Below are positions 1-9,106 of a DNA stretch of 64,000 bases, one piece after another. Source of the DNA: Anaerobacillus alkaliphilus (GTDB lineage Bacteria > Bacillota > Bacilli > Bacillales > Anaerobacillaceae); assembly GCF_004116265.1 (NCBI RefSeq), contig NZ_QOUX01000001.1:310001-374000 (forward strand). The letters are read 5' to 3'. Every line of letters begins with the position of its first letter. Positions within the stretch are counted from its first letter, which is position 1. A program made the position numbers and the translations under genes. Under the pieces are notes generated by a model that had not been told where the DNA came from, did not search any database, and saw nothing but the letters and a program-made list of their open reading frames with translations.

Positions 1-703
1 GATTTTCCATATGATAGATTAAGTTGATGACACTGTTTAAGAACGGGATATCATGTGAGATTAGAATAAACGCATTGTCATAGTCTAACAGATAGCGTTT
101 TAACCATTCAATGTGCTGCTCGTCTAGATAGTTGGTAGGCTCATCCAAAAGTAAGATATCTGGTTTTTCTAAAAGTAGTTTTGCAAGTAGAACCTTCGTT
201 CTTTGGCCACCACTTAGATCAGTCACGTCTTTTTCAAGACCAATATCATCAAGTCCAAGTCCACGAGCGATCTCTTCAATCTTTGCATCAATAATATAAA
301 AATCATTGTTTGTTAGAATGTCTTGGATCGTACCCATGTCATCAAGTAATTTTTCTAATTCCTCAGGAGAGGCATCCGCCATTTTATCACATATTTCATT
401 CATTTGTGTTTCAAGGTCAAATAGATATTTAAACGCAGTTTTTAAAACGTCACGCATCGTCATGCCACGCGCTAATACAGAGTGTTGATCAAGGTAACCA
501 ACACGAACGTTTTTTGACCATTCAACCTTTCCTTCATCAGGCTGAAGTTTACCAGTAATGATGTTCATAAAGGTAGATTTACCTTCACCGTTAGCCCCGA
601 TTAATCCGATATGCTCACCTTTTAAAAGACGAAAAGATACGTCATTGAAAATAGCTCGATCACCAAAGCCATGGCTTAAATTTTTCACTGTTAAGATACT
701 CAT
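1..703 (-). CDS. yfmM: ABC-F ATP-binding protein, YfmM-like (C-terminus beyond the left edge)
   Basis: This is the first 234 codons of an ABC-F protein, a soluble twin-ATPase family that acts on the ribosome rather than in a membrane transporter. The start ATG (701-703) is preceded by AGGGTGAG. The visible part holds one complete nucleotide-binding domain: Walker A GANGEGKST near residue 37, signature LSGGQ near 155, Walker B ILLLDEPT near 180 and the H-loop ISHD near 210. The opening residues and the Walker region closely resemble Bacillus YfmM as I remember it; a related ABC-F paralogue is less likely. The second ATPase domain lies outside the window. It is co-oriented with the next ABC-F gene but separated from it by a terminator. 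The exact cellular role of YfmM is not known to me. Confidence 0.85.
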   Translation of the reverse strand, partial: MSILTVKNLSHGFGDRAIFNDVSFRLLKGEHIGLIGANGEGKSTFMNIITGKLQPDEGKVEWSKNVRVGYLDQHSVLARGMTMRDVLKTAFKYLFDLETQMNEICDKMADASPEELEKLLDDMGTIQDILTNNDFYIIDAKIEEIARGLGLDDIGLEKDVTDLSGGQRTKVLLAKLLLEKPDILLLDEPTNYLDEQHIEWLKRYLLDYDNAFILISHDIPFLNSVINLIYHMEN

Positions 704-851
704 GATCTCACCCTTTATATATAGGGAAATTCCCCGAATTTTTTATGTCTATTTACGCATACTTTATAGATTATAAACGAGATGCCAGATCATTTCAAAG
801 GAAAAATACAACTGTTCGTATGAAACAACTTAATTTCCTAACACAAACAAA

Positions 852-878
852 AGAAATCACTCACAAAGAGTGATTTCT
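852..878 (-). terminator. Intrinsic terminator of ykpA
   Basis: Perfect 11-bp inverted repeat AGAAATCACTC / GAGTGATTTCT around a 5-nt loop. On the minus strand it is followed by a T-rich stretch. It sits directly after the stop of the ykpA-like gene. Confidence 0.8.
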
Positions 879-885
879 AAGCTAA

Positions 886-2478
<1,593 letters not shown>

Positions 2479-2623
2479 CTATTATTATTCCTCCATCAAG
2501 TCAATATCCTTCAAATTATAACAGATAAATAGAGAGAGGACAAAAAAGTTTCCAAAATACATCAATTTTGTTATAGTTGCTACATATTTAGTTTTACGAA
2601 ATAAAATATAGGTGGTGTTTTCT

Positions 2624-3541
2624 TTGAGAGAATATTTAATTGTACTAAACAAAGATGAGGATACGATTTCTTTTGTAGACTTAGCAACGAATAAGGTTGA
2701 AAAGACGATTGAAACAGATTTTAACCCACATGAGGTTGTTGTCACACCTGATGGGAAGAAAACGTATGTTACATGTTCTTTAGGAAATAAAATTAACATC
2801 ATTAATAATGAAACATTTGAAATCCAAAAGCGCTTAGAGCATCCAGATTTTAATTTTCCGCATGGGCTTGGTGTAACTCCAGATGGAAAAAAAGTTTATA
2901 TGGCATCTACATACAGTGAAAAAGTATTTATTATCGATGCTGACACTGATGAAATTGAAAAAGTATTTCCTACATATCAAAAGTTATCTCACATGATTTC
3001 GTTTTCTCCTGATGGAAAAACGGTATACGTACCAAACATCGGCAGTCACAATATGACAGTTGTGGATGTGGAAAAAGAAGAGATCGTTAATCATTTTCCA
3101 GTAGGACAGGGGCCAGAGGGGGTTGCTGTTCATCCAAACGGAAAATACCTCTATGTAGCAAACCAGCATGACAATACGTTGTTTGTTATTAATGTAAAGA
3201 CACTTGAGGTTGAGCATAAACGTCGTATTGGCGCTGTACCGATTCGGATCGTCTTTTCTCCAGACGGAAAATATGCTCTTATACCAAACCGTGAAAGTGG
3301 AGATTTATCGATTATTGAAACAGAGCACGAGCTAAAAGGAAACGTTCGCCCATGGGAAGTAAAACGTATCCGTGTTGGGGTTTGGCCAGGTGGAACGGTA
3401 TTTAATGAAGATGGCTCGTTTGCCTATGTCGCTAATAACAAAACGAATGACGTATCAATTATTAATATGAGTACGTTAAAAGAAGAGGGTACGATTGATG
3501 TAGGTGTGCATCCTGATGGGATTGCGTATTTGAAGAAGTAA
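2624..3541 (+). CDS. YVTN-family beta-propeller protein (YncE-like)
   Basis: The protein is built from about six or seven repeats of roughly 40 residues, each with a core like SPDGKTVYVPN or HPNGKYLYVAN, the hallmark of YVTN/lactonase-like propellers. No signal peptide or membrane segment is visible, so it is probably cytoplasmic. I chose the TTG at 2624 because AGGTGG lies 8 nt upstream; the in-frame GTG codons at 2612 and 2615 fall inside that ribosome binding site. The product is then 305 residues. The gene stands alone, divergent from ykpA and followed by its own terminator. Substrate or partner cannot be inferred; such propellers bind small ligands or proteins. Confidence 0.8.
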   Translation: MREYLIVLNKDEDTISFVDLATNKVEKTIETDFNPHEVVVTPDGKKTYVTCSLGNKINIINNETFEIQKRLEHPDFNFPHGLGVTPDGKKVYMASTYSEKVFIIDADTDEIEKVFPTYQKLSHMISFSPDGKTVYVPNIGSHNMTVVDVEKEEIVNHFPVGQGPEGVAVHPNGKYLYVANQHDNTLFVINVKTLEVEHKRRIGAVPIRIVFSPDGKYALIPNRESGDLSIIETEHELKGNVRPWEVKRIRVGVWPGGTVFNEDGSFAYVANNKTNDVSIINMSTLKEEGTIDVGVHPDGIAYLKK

Positions 3542-3545
3542 AGGT

Positions 3546-3577
3546 AAAGGGACTAGCTCTATTGAGGTAGTCCCTTT
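3546..3577 (+). terminator. Intrinsic terminator after the beta-propeller gene
   Basis: Inverted repeat AAAGGGACTA / TAGTCCCTTT with a 12-nt loop immediately after the stop codon. The following tail is only moderately T-rich. Confidence 0.7.
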
Positions 3578-3649
3578 CTCTGAAATTAAAAATATACCCT
3601 ATAAAGCTTGCACCAATTCATAATTCATAATTGCCAATTCATAATTAAT

Positions 3650-4441
3650 TCAGTTCTTCCGCCCGCGCGCATGCTCGTTTGTCGCTTTTACGGCAGCGCC
3701 AATCAGTTCAGTGAAATTGCCTTCGTTTAATACACTAACTCCTGCAGCTGTTGAACCGCCTGGAGTCGTTACTTGCTCGCGTAAATCGCTAGGTGGGTAG
3801 CCTGCTTCCAACATCTGTGCAGAACCTGCAACCATCTTCGTTACAAGTTTACGAGCTTGTTCCTGACTAATTCCGTAACTTACTGCGGCTTTTTCTAGAG
3901 CCTCGCAAAAAAGGTACAGAAAAGCAGGTGCACTACCAGTAACGGCTGTTAAGTCATGAACTTGCTCTTCTGTTAATTCCTCGTAGTCACCGATAGCTGC
4001 TAAGATCATTTCAATAATTTGACGATGTTCATTAGTGACATAATGCCCACAAACAAAAGTTGAGATAGATGCTTGCAACTGTGCCGCAGTATTTGGCATA
4101 ATCCAGCACACTGGAGTTCCTTCTGGTAGATGGCCTTGCATAAAAGTGGTATCAATTCCCGCAGCAACTGTAATGACCAACTGTTTATTTATTAAAGGAG
4201 AAAGCTCTTGAAATAACCCTTCATGTGCACTTGGAGGAGCAGCAGATATAATAATATCACTTTGTTCAACAGCTGTTCGCCAGTCGCTTGTCTCGTTGAT
4301 ATTATATTTTTTGGCAAGCTCTAGTCGCTTCACATCATCAGTTTGATTTGCGACCGTTAAGCGTAAGTTATTATTTTGTTTCATTAATCCTGAGATAATC
4401 GCTTCTGCCATTCTCCCAGCACCTATCATTAAAATATTCAT
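3650..4441 (-). CDS. proC: Pyrroline-5-carboxylate reductase
   Basis: This enzyme reduces 1-pyrroline-5-carboxylate to L-proline with NAD(P)H, the last step of proline synthesis. It starts with a Rossmann motif, GAGRMAEAI (residues 7-15), and the C-terminal dimerisation domain carries the family signature around TTPGGSTAAGVSVL. The length, 263 residues, is normal. GGAAAGGACG precedes the ATG. Bacillus genomes usually carry several paralogues (ProG, ProH, ProI), and I cannot tell which this is, so the general symbol is used. It is a single gene, convergent with the beta-propeller gene. An AT-rich run of ATTCATAATT words lies just beyond the stop (3615-3651). Confidence 0.9.
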   Translation of the reverse strand: MNILMIGAGRMAEAIISGLMKQNNNLRLTVANQTDDVKRLELAKKYNINETSDWRTAVEQSDIIISAAPPSAHEGLFQELSPLINKQLVITVAAGIDTTFMQGHLPEGTPVCWIMPNTAAQLQASISTFVCGHYVTNEHRQIIEMILAAIGDYEELTEEQVHDLTAVTGSAPAFLYLFCEALEKAAVSYGISQEQARKLVTKMVAGSAQMLEAGYPPSDLREQVTTPGGSTAAGVSVLNEGNFTELIGAAVKATNEHARGRKN

Positions 4442-4503
4442 ATTCCCACGTCCTTTCCATTACTTACAATAGCAAAGTAGGGGTAGGAAATAAAGGAAAG
4501 TGG

Positions 4504-5721
4504 TTAGGGTTTTATCATTTCTGCCGCTGTACTTGCAGCAAGCATTTTGTTGATATCCTGACAATACTGACGGGATAAGTCAAAAGAAGGTGGAGTTGTA
4601 ATCTCCTTAAAGTAGTGAAGAAACTGGTCATTTCGTTCAAACCAGTCATGTCTGTCTGTAAAGCTATAATCAACATCTTTCCAGGCCTGATCTAAGGTTG
4701 GACTATAGACAATTGGTTTTGTAGGTTTGCAGGAAATGCTAACAGTTTGTAAAGTAGTGCTACTGTCCTTAGTAAACATTTCTGGCCAGTAATCGCTTCT
4801 AGATGCGGTATGGGGAACAGTTGAAGCAAACTGATAGATGTCGTTACCTAAATTTTCATAACCAAATAGAGTACAATATAATTTTTTTCCAATTTCAACC
4901 CTCTGATTTACATTCGCGAAATCAGAGACAGTCGTGCCTGCTAGACGAGTTTTCTTTGGCTTTACTTGGTAAGGAAACAGCACGTACGTAAATTGTAGTA
5001 GCTCCTGTAATTTAAATAGAATATTATCAAGCACTTTTTCTTTATAGTCTGGGTGGTGAATGACTCTTTTTTCAATGTAATTTTGTTCATTAATGATTAA
5101 GGCCACGGTGAGAAGTTGACTGTCTTGTCTTTCTAAAAAATAGTCCCAAAACGTTCTCATAAATGTTGAAACATGAAATTTGGGCAGAAGATAAAATAGG
5201 TTTCTGCCTTTCTGTTTGCTAGCCTCATATAATAACAATTGCGGATAGGCATCATGAAAAATTAATGCGTTGGCTCGTTCTAGGAAAGAGAAAAAGTCGT
5301 TGCAAGAAGTACTAGAAATGATTTTCGGTAGCATGCTCCCTTTTAAATCTGTCATATTCCAGCCGCCATTTCTCGAGACGAGGTGAGCGAGAAATGCCCA
5401 ATGGATTTCTGGATGCTTTTGATAAAAGTCAAGGTAAGCTTTCGTTCTAGTAACATTGTTCCGATTAAGCTTATGTGTTTTTGTTTCAATTTCCTTTACA
5501 AGAGCACGATTTGCCTGAGTTAAAGGAGTGGGAACTTGTTTGTTATCAGCTAGCTTCCTTTGCAAATCTTGTAGAGTAATTTCTGAAAATGAAAGCTTGT
5601 TCCAACGTTTCGTACTACTTTTTTCATATTTATTTGACTCATAGGTATCGGCAAGTAAATCAATCCCGTGTTTAGGTAGTTGGATTGCTTTTTTTAAAAC
5701 ATTCGTCACTTGATCAAACAT
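4504..5721 (-). CDS. yppC: DUF2515 protein, YppC-like
   Basis: The 405-residue protein has no signal peptide or transmembrane segment. A central stretch (about residues 80-135) with NNVTRTKAYLDFYQKHPEI and AHLVSRNGGWNMTDLKG matches what I remember of the YppC/DUF2515 family, found in spore-forming Bacillaceae. No enzymatic motif is evident and the function is unknown. The ATG is preceded by GGAGGG. It is followed at 62 nt by proC and preceded by the HTH gene, all on the minus strand, but the spacings do not prove an operon. Confidence 0.65.
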   Translation of the reverse strand: MFDQVTNVLKKAIQLPKHGIDLLADTYESNKYEKSSTKRWNKLSFSEITLQDLQRKLADNKQVPTPLTQANRALVKEIETKTHKLNRNNVTRTKAYLDFYQKHPEIHWAFLAHLVSRNGGWNMTDLKGSMLPKIISSTSCNDFFSFLERANALIFHDAYPQLLLYEASKQKGRNLFYLLPKFHVSTFMRTFWDYFLERQDSQLLTVALIINEQNYIEKRVIHHPDYKEKVLDNILFKLQELLQFTYVLFPYQVKPKKTRLAGTTVSDFANVNQRVEIGKKLYCTLFGYENLGNDIYQFASTVPHTASRSDYWPEMFTKDSSTTLQTVSISCKPTKPIVYSPTLDQAWKDVDYSFTDRHDWFERNDQFLHYFKEITTPPSFDLSRQYCQDINKMLAASTAAEMIKP

Positions 5722-5769
5722 GTAAATCCCTCCATGCGATAAACTATGAATGGTGGGATTTAATGGTTC

Positions 5770-6264
5770 TTATTCTAGTGCGTTCCCTAACGGTTTCAGG
5801 CTAAAATAATCTAAAGCTACGTTTACTTCATTGATGTTATACGTTTTTTTCTCAAGACAAAATTGAATCACTAAATCGAAAATGTCGTTATCAGACAAGG
5901 AGAAACCAGCAGAACTTAACAGTTTGTCGGTTTCTTTTTTTGTTAGTTCAAGAGCAAATGCGAGGGCTACTGCAGTGCTTTTGTTGACACGGTAGGAAGG
6001 GTTTGAACGAATTTTAGAAAAGTGACGGCGGTCAATACCTGCCTTTTTATAAAGAGACGCATCTGTGTATCCCTTTAGATCAATAAAACGAAATAGTACC
6101 TGTGCAAATGACGGTTTTCGGTTGGCTTTCACGAAGTTTTCAAGTTCGTTATGGAGAATGTCTTGCAAGAAGCAAATCTCCTCTTCTAGTGAATCAGCTA
6201 TATATAAGTGTAAGTGCCTTTCAACATACTCCTGTAGCTCTAAGAAAAATGCTTGATTAAGCAT
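5770..6264 (-). CDS. Small HTH protein divergent from a vWA protein
   Basis: The start is the ATG at 6262-6264, with GGAGGT 7 nt upstream; the reading frame stays open further upstream but would run into the divergent vWA gene. The 164-residue product has an N-terminal region of unknown fold. It is followed (about residues 50-115) by a segment reading GYTDASLYKKAGIDRRHFSKI and then NKSTAVALAFALELTKKETDKLL (both interrupted here by other residues), which looks like a lambda-repressor/XRE-type helix-turn-helix. I infer a DNA-binding regulator. A perfect palindrome lies in its own leader (6284-6300), as expected for an autoregulator. The adjacent divergent vWA gene is the most likely second target. 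Confidence 0.65.
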   Translation of the reverse strand: MLNQAFFLELQEYVERHLHLYIADSLEEEICFLQDILHNELENFVKANRKPSFAQVLFRFIDLKGYTDASLYKKAGIDRRHFSKIRSNPSYRVNKSTAVALAFALELTKKETDKLLSSAGFSLSDNDIFDLVIQFCLEKKTYNINEVNVALDYFSLKPLGNALE

Positions 6265-6283
6265 AGGTAGCACCTCCATAATT

Positions 6284-6300
6284 GTCGCTTGTGTAGCGAC
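6284..6300. promoter_or_regulatory. Candidate operator between HTH and vWA genes
   Basis: Perfect inverted repeat GTCGCT-TGTGT-AGCGAC, extendable by flanking TT/AA with one mismatch. It lies 19 nt upstream of the HTH start codon and 61 nt upstream of the vWA start codon. Operator function is inferred from position and symmetry. A T-run suited to a terminator is absent. Confidence 0.5.
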
Positions 6301-6361
6301 CAAATCAAGTCCGAACTTAGCTAAGATTATAACATGAACAATATGAAAGGATGAGAGGGAA

Positions 6362-6937
6362 ATGAATAAAAATGTAACGGAAATTATTTTTTTACTTGAT
6401 CGCAGTGGGTCAATGGAGGGTCTTGAAGAAGACACAATTGGCGGATTTAATGCATTTATTAACAAACAAAGACAGTTAGCTGGTGAAACGATGGTGACAA
6501 CGGTTCTCTTTGATGATCAGTATGAAATTTTATGGAATGGTGTCAATGCTGAAGAAGTGAGGTTAACTAATGATAACTATTTTGTTAGAGGCTCGACTGC
6601 TCTCCTTGATGCAGTAGGAAAAACGATACTAGAGGTAGGGCATCGATTAGCCAAGACAAAAGAGCCTGGTAAGGTGATTTTTGTTATTACAACTGATGGA
6701 CAGGAAAATGCTAGTCGTGAATTCACTTATAAAAAAGTAAAAGAGTTAATCAGACACCAACAAGAGAAGTATAGCTGGGAGTTTATCTTTCTAGGAGCTA
6801 ATATCGACGTTGCAAGAGAAGCAGATAGTCTCGGAATTTCAATGGAACAGACGTTTAGTTTTGAGGCTTCAAAACATGGTGTTGAAGCTATGTATGAAAT
6901 GGTGTGCGAAGCGGTGTCGGAGAAGAGAGTACTATAA
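6362..6937 (+). CDS. Von Willebrand factor type A (vWA) domain protein
   Basis: The whole 191-residue protein is one vWA domain. The metal-ion-dependent adhesion site is complete: D13-x-S15-x-S17 (DRSGSM), T79 (RGSTALLDAVG) and D112 (TTDGQ). There is no signal peptide, membrane anchor or other domain, so this is a cytoplasmic vWA protein, a class that usually works with a partner ATPase, regulator or chaperone. No such ATPase is nearby. The only close partner is the divergent HTH gene. The start has GAGAGGG upstream. The gene ends at a terminator shared with the convergent YqcI/YcgG gene. Confidence 0.85.
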   Translation: MNKNVTEIIFLLDRSGSMEGLEEDTIGGFNAFINKQRQLAGETMVTTVLFDDQYEILWNGVNAEEVRLTNDNYFVRGSTALLDAVGKTILEVGHRLAKTKEPGKVIFVITTDGQENASREFTYKKVKELIRHQQEKYSWEFIFLGANIDVAREADSLGISMEQTFSFEASKHGVEAMYEMVCEAVSEKRVL

Positions 6938-6943
6938 AGAGTA

Positions 6944-6973
6944 AAAAAGCTTGGGAGAAATCTCAAGCTTTTT
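6944..6973. terminator. Bidirectional terminator
   Basis: A long hairpin, AAAAAGCTTGGGA / TCTCAAGCTTTTT with a GAAA loop and one G-U pair. It has A/T runs on both sides and sits between two convergent genes. It overlaps the last codons of the minus-strand gene. Confidence 0.8.
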
Positions 6974-7721
6974 CATTGTTATTTTTCCAAAGTTTATGAA
7001 ATGGGCACTCTGATAGAGCAGTTTCATCATCCCGGAGAAAATATTGTTTCCATTCATAATTGTCGTCTTGCCCATATTTTTTTAGTTCTGGGTGGGCGGG
7101 AGCGGAATCGTACGCCTCAAGTCTTGTTCGAATGTTATCTTTTATCTTCTGGCTTAACTCTGGAGAACGATTGAATTCATCTAACACCCAACGCGGAGTA
7201 ATAGCTAATGTAAAGACATCAGTTCGTCTGCTCTCGCGCTGTTTATGAGCAGGTGTTCCGCAATAGACGAAGTATTGCTGCCCATGAAAGCAGAATTCCC
7301 AAATGTTATTGTCTGCTTCCGTAGGGATATGGTCTGGCCATTGTATTTCATCTAGTTCACTTACCCGATTTAACAGCGACCAAAATAAAGCTTCATAATC
7401 TTCTACTGAGTACTCTTGTATTAGGTCAAGAGGTGTTTCAAATAGAACTATTAATGAAGAAAAGTTCCCTGTGTCTCTTGAAGTTTCGCTATATTCTTTT
7501 AACAAAGTAGCTAACTCTTCTACTGCTTTTTCTTCTCTAGGGTCTAAGATAAAAGCGAAACGAAAATGATTGAGACGAAATCCTTGGGTTGCTGGAATAC
7601 AAGGAAATAGGTGCTCTTTATCACTCATCTTTTTTGCAAAAGAATCATATGCGTCATTTTGCCAAGTTTGCATAGAAGTTCGCATTGACTCGATTGTATC
7701 AGTGTCAAATAGTTGGGTCAT
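6963..7721 (-). CDS. YqcI/YcgG family protein (GntA-type haem enzyme family)
   Basis: The 252-residue protein matches the YqcI/YcgG family: an N-terminal FPCIPATQGF (about residues 39-48), a central segment WEFCFHGQQYFVYCGTPAHK, then RTDVFTLAITPRWVLDEFN, and a C-terminal CPFH. The family includes GntA, a haem-dependent N-hydroxylase from guanitoxin synthesis, so a haem oxygenase-like reaction on an arginine-like substrate is possible, but the local substrate is unknown. GGAGGAG precedes the ATG. It is not part of a biosynthetic cluster; its neighbours are a vWA protein and RarD. The family assignment is firm and the reaction is not. Confidence 0.75.
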   Translation of the reverse strand: MTQLFDTDTIESMRTSMQTWQNDAYDSFAKKMSDKEHLFPCIPATQGFRLNHFRFAFILDPREEKAVEELATLLKEYSETSRDTGNFSSLIVLFETPLDLIQEYSVEDYEALFWSLLNRVSELDEIQWPDHIPTEADNNIWEFCFHGQQYFVYCGTPAHKQRESRRTDVFTLAITPRWVLDEFNRSPELSQKIKDNIRTRLEAYDSAPAHPELKKYGQDDNYEWKQYFLRDDETALSECPFHKLWKNNNEKA

Positions 7722-7795
7722 GTAAACTCCTCCTTACCTAGACAATTTATTGTAGTAAAGGTAATTGGGTGAGTGATTGGTGGGCCCAAATTGAA

Positions 7796-7890
7796 ATGGG
7801 AATTATGGATTATGAATGAAGAATGTAGAATTATGAATGTAGAATGTAGAATGTAAAATGCAAAATGGAGAATTTACAATGAAGAAATCT
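7796..7890. repeat. Degenerate short A/T-rich repeats (GAATGTA words)
   Basis: An intergenic stretch made of slightly varied 9- to 10-nt words (GAATGTAGA, GAATTATGAATG, AATGTAAAATG, AAAATGGAG). A similar ATTCATAATT cluster occurs at 3615-3651. There is no reading frame here. Such low-complexity tracts are common between Bacillus genes; their role is unknown. Confidence 0.6.
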
Positions 7891-7910
7891 TTAAAGTGGA
7901 AATTGACAAT

Positions 7911-7937
7911 AAAAAAAGACTAAGCTTATCAGCTTAG
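7911..7937 (-). terminator. Intrinsic terminator of rarD
   Basis: Perfect hairpin CTAAGCT-TATC-AGCTTAG, followed on the minus strand by a seven-T run. Confidence 0.8.
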
Positions 7938-7953
7938 CCTCTAACATACGAAC

Positions 7954-8892
7954 TTAACTTGCGGGGCGTTTTTCCATTTGAATGGTTTGTAACCGTCTAA
8001 AGAGCTTTGTTTTTGAGAATGTATAGATGGCTAGTGCGACCCAGATAAATGAAAATGCTAGTAAATGAATTCCTCCGAACGGCTCATTGAAAAGAAAAAT
8101 ACCGATAATTAAAGTAATCGTTGGTGCTAAGAACTGCAAAAATCCGATGGTAGCTAATGGTATTCTTCTTGCGCCGATAGCGAATAACAACAGTGGTATC
8201 GCTGTAGCAGCTCCGCCTCCAGCAAGAAGCCATAAGGTTGATAAAGAGTTCAGATAGAAGGCTTCAGTAATTGATGAGTAGATCATCGTTAAATAAATAA
8301 GAGCTACCGGTGTGACAATCATCGTTTCTACCGCAAGACCTGTTAACGCTCCGACCTCTACTTTCTTCTTTAACACTCCGTAAAAAGCAAAACTAATAGC
8401 TAAAGTTAATGAAATAAAAGGTACTCCGCCTGTATAGATTGCTAGTATCACTACTCCAGCCGTTGCTAAGAGAAAAGATAATGTTTGCCATTTAGTTAGA
8501 ATTTCCTTAAAAAATATCATTCCAAATACAACGCTAACGAGTGGATTAATATAGTATCCTAGACTTGCTTCTACTAAATGTCCATTATTTACGGCCCAAA
8601 TATAAGTGAACCAATTAAAGCTAATAAAACCTGCAGCCATTGTAATGAAAAGTAGTTGCTTTTTATTGGCGAGCATTGTTTTAAACTCAGTTACGAATGT
8701 TGGTACTTTCCTTAAAAGAACCAAAATACCACTTACAAAAATTAGTGACCAAATTATTCGGTGAGCAAGGACGACATCTGCTGGCACATGAGCAACTAGC
8801 TTCCAATAAAGGGGTAGTAGTCCCCAAAAGATATAAGCCCAGAGAGCAGAAACAAACCCAATTCCATGTTGATCCAATTTAATTTTACCCAT
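7954..8892 (-). CDS. rarD: RarD, EamA-family inner membrane transporter
   Basis: A hydrophobic 312-residue protein with about ten predicted transmembrane helices in two EamA repeats. The N-terminal GFVSALWAYIFWGLLPLYWK and the following HRIIWSL are typical of RarD within the drug/metabolite transporter superfamily. It is located in the cytoplasmic membrane. The transported substrate of RarD is not established to my knowledge. It is a single gene with its own terminator, divergent from the MMPL exporter with a 214-nt spacer. Confidence 0.85.
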   Translation of the reverse strand: MGKIKLDQHGIGFVSALWAYIFWGLLPLYWKLVAHVPADVVLAHRIIWSLIFVSGILVLLRKVPTFVTEFKTMLANKKQLLFITMAAGFISFNWFTYIWAVNNGHLVEASLGYYINPLVSVVFGMIFFKEILTKWQTLSFLLATAGVVILAIYTGGVPFISLTLAISFAFYGVLKKKVEVGALTGLAVETMIVTPVALIYLTMIYSSITEAFYLNSLSTLWLLAGGGAATAIPLLLFAIGARRIPLATIGFLQFLAPTITLIIGIFLFNEPFGGIHLLAFSFIWVALAIYTFSKTKLFRRLQTIQMEKRPAS

Positions 8893-9106
8893 GCTTAGCC
8901 CTCACTTCTTCAAGTTTCCTACACACATTTTAACGACAGAAAGGAAAATAGTAAATGGAGAAATTTCGCGAATCGAAAATATTTTTTTGTCTTTACTGGA
9001 AATTAGTTCAAAGTATAAACTGTTAGTGGATAAACTATAGATAGGAGCAGACTATTCTGATAATGTCTATCTATTTGACTAATATGAGAAAAGAGGAACA
9101 TACAAG

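Noticed and set aside
771-800. Shared word GATGCCAGAT near 781 and near 41178 as a dispersed repeat
   Set aside because: Only about ten bases match and the flanks differ, so chance is sufficient.
6265-6465. N-terminal extension of the HTH protein upstream of 6264
   Set aside because: It would overlap the divergent vWA gene and has no ribosome binding site, while ATG 6264 has GGAGGT at ideal spacing.
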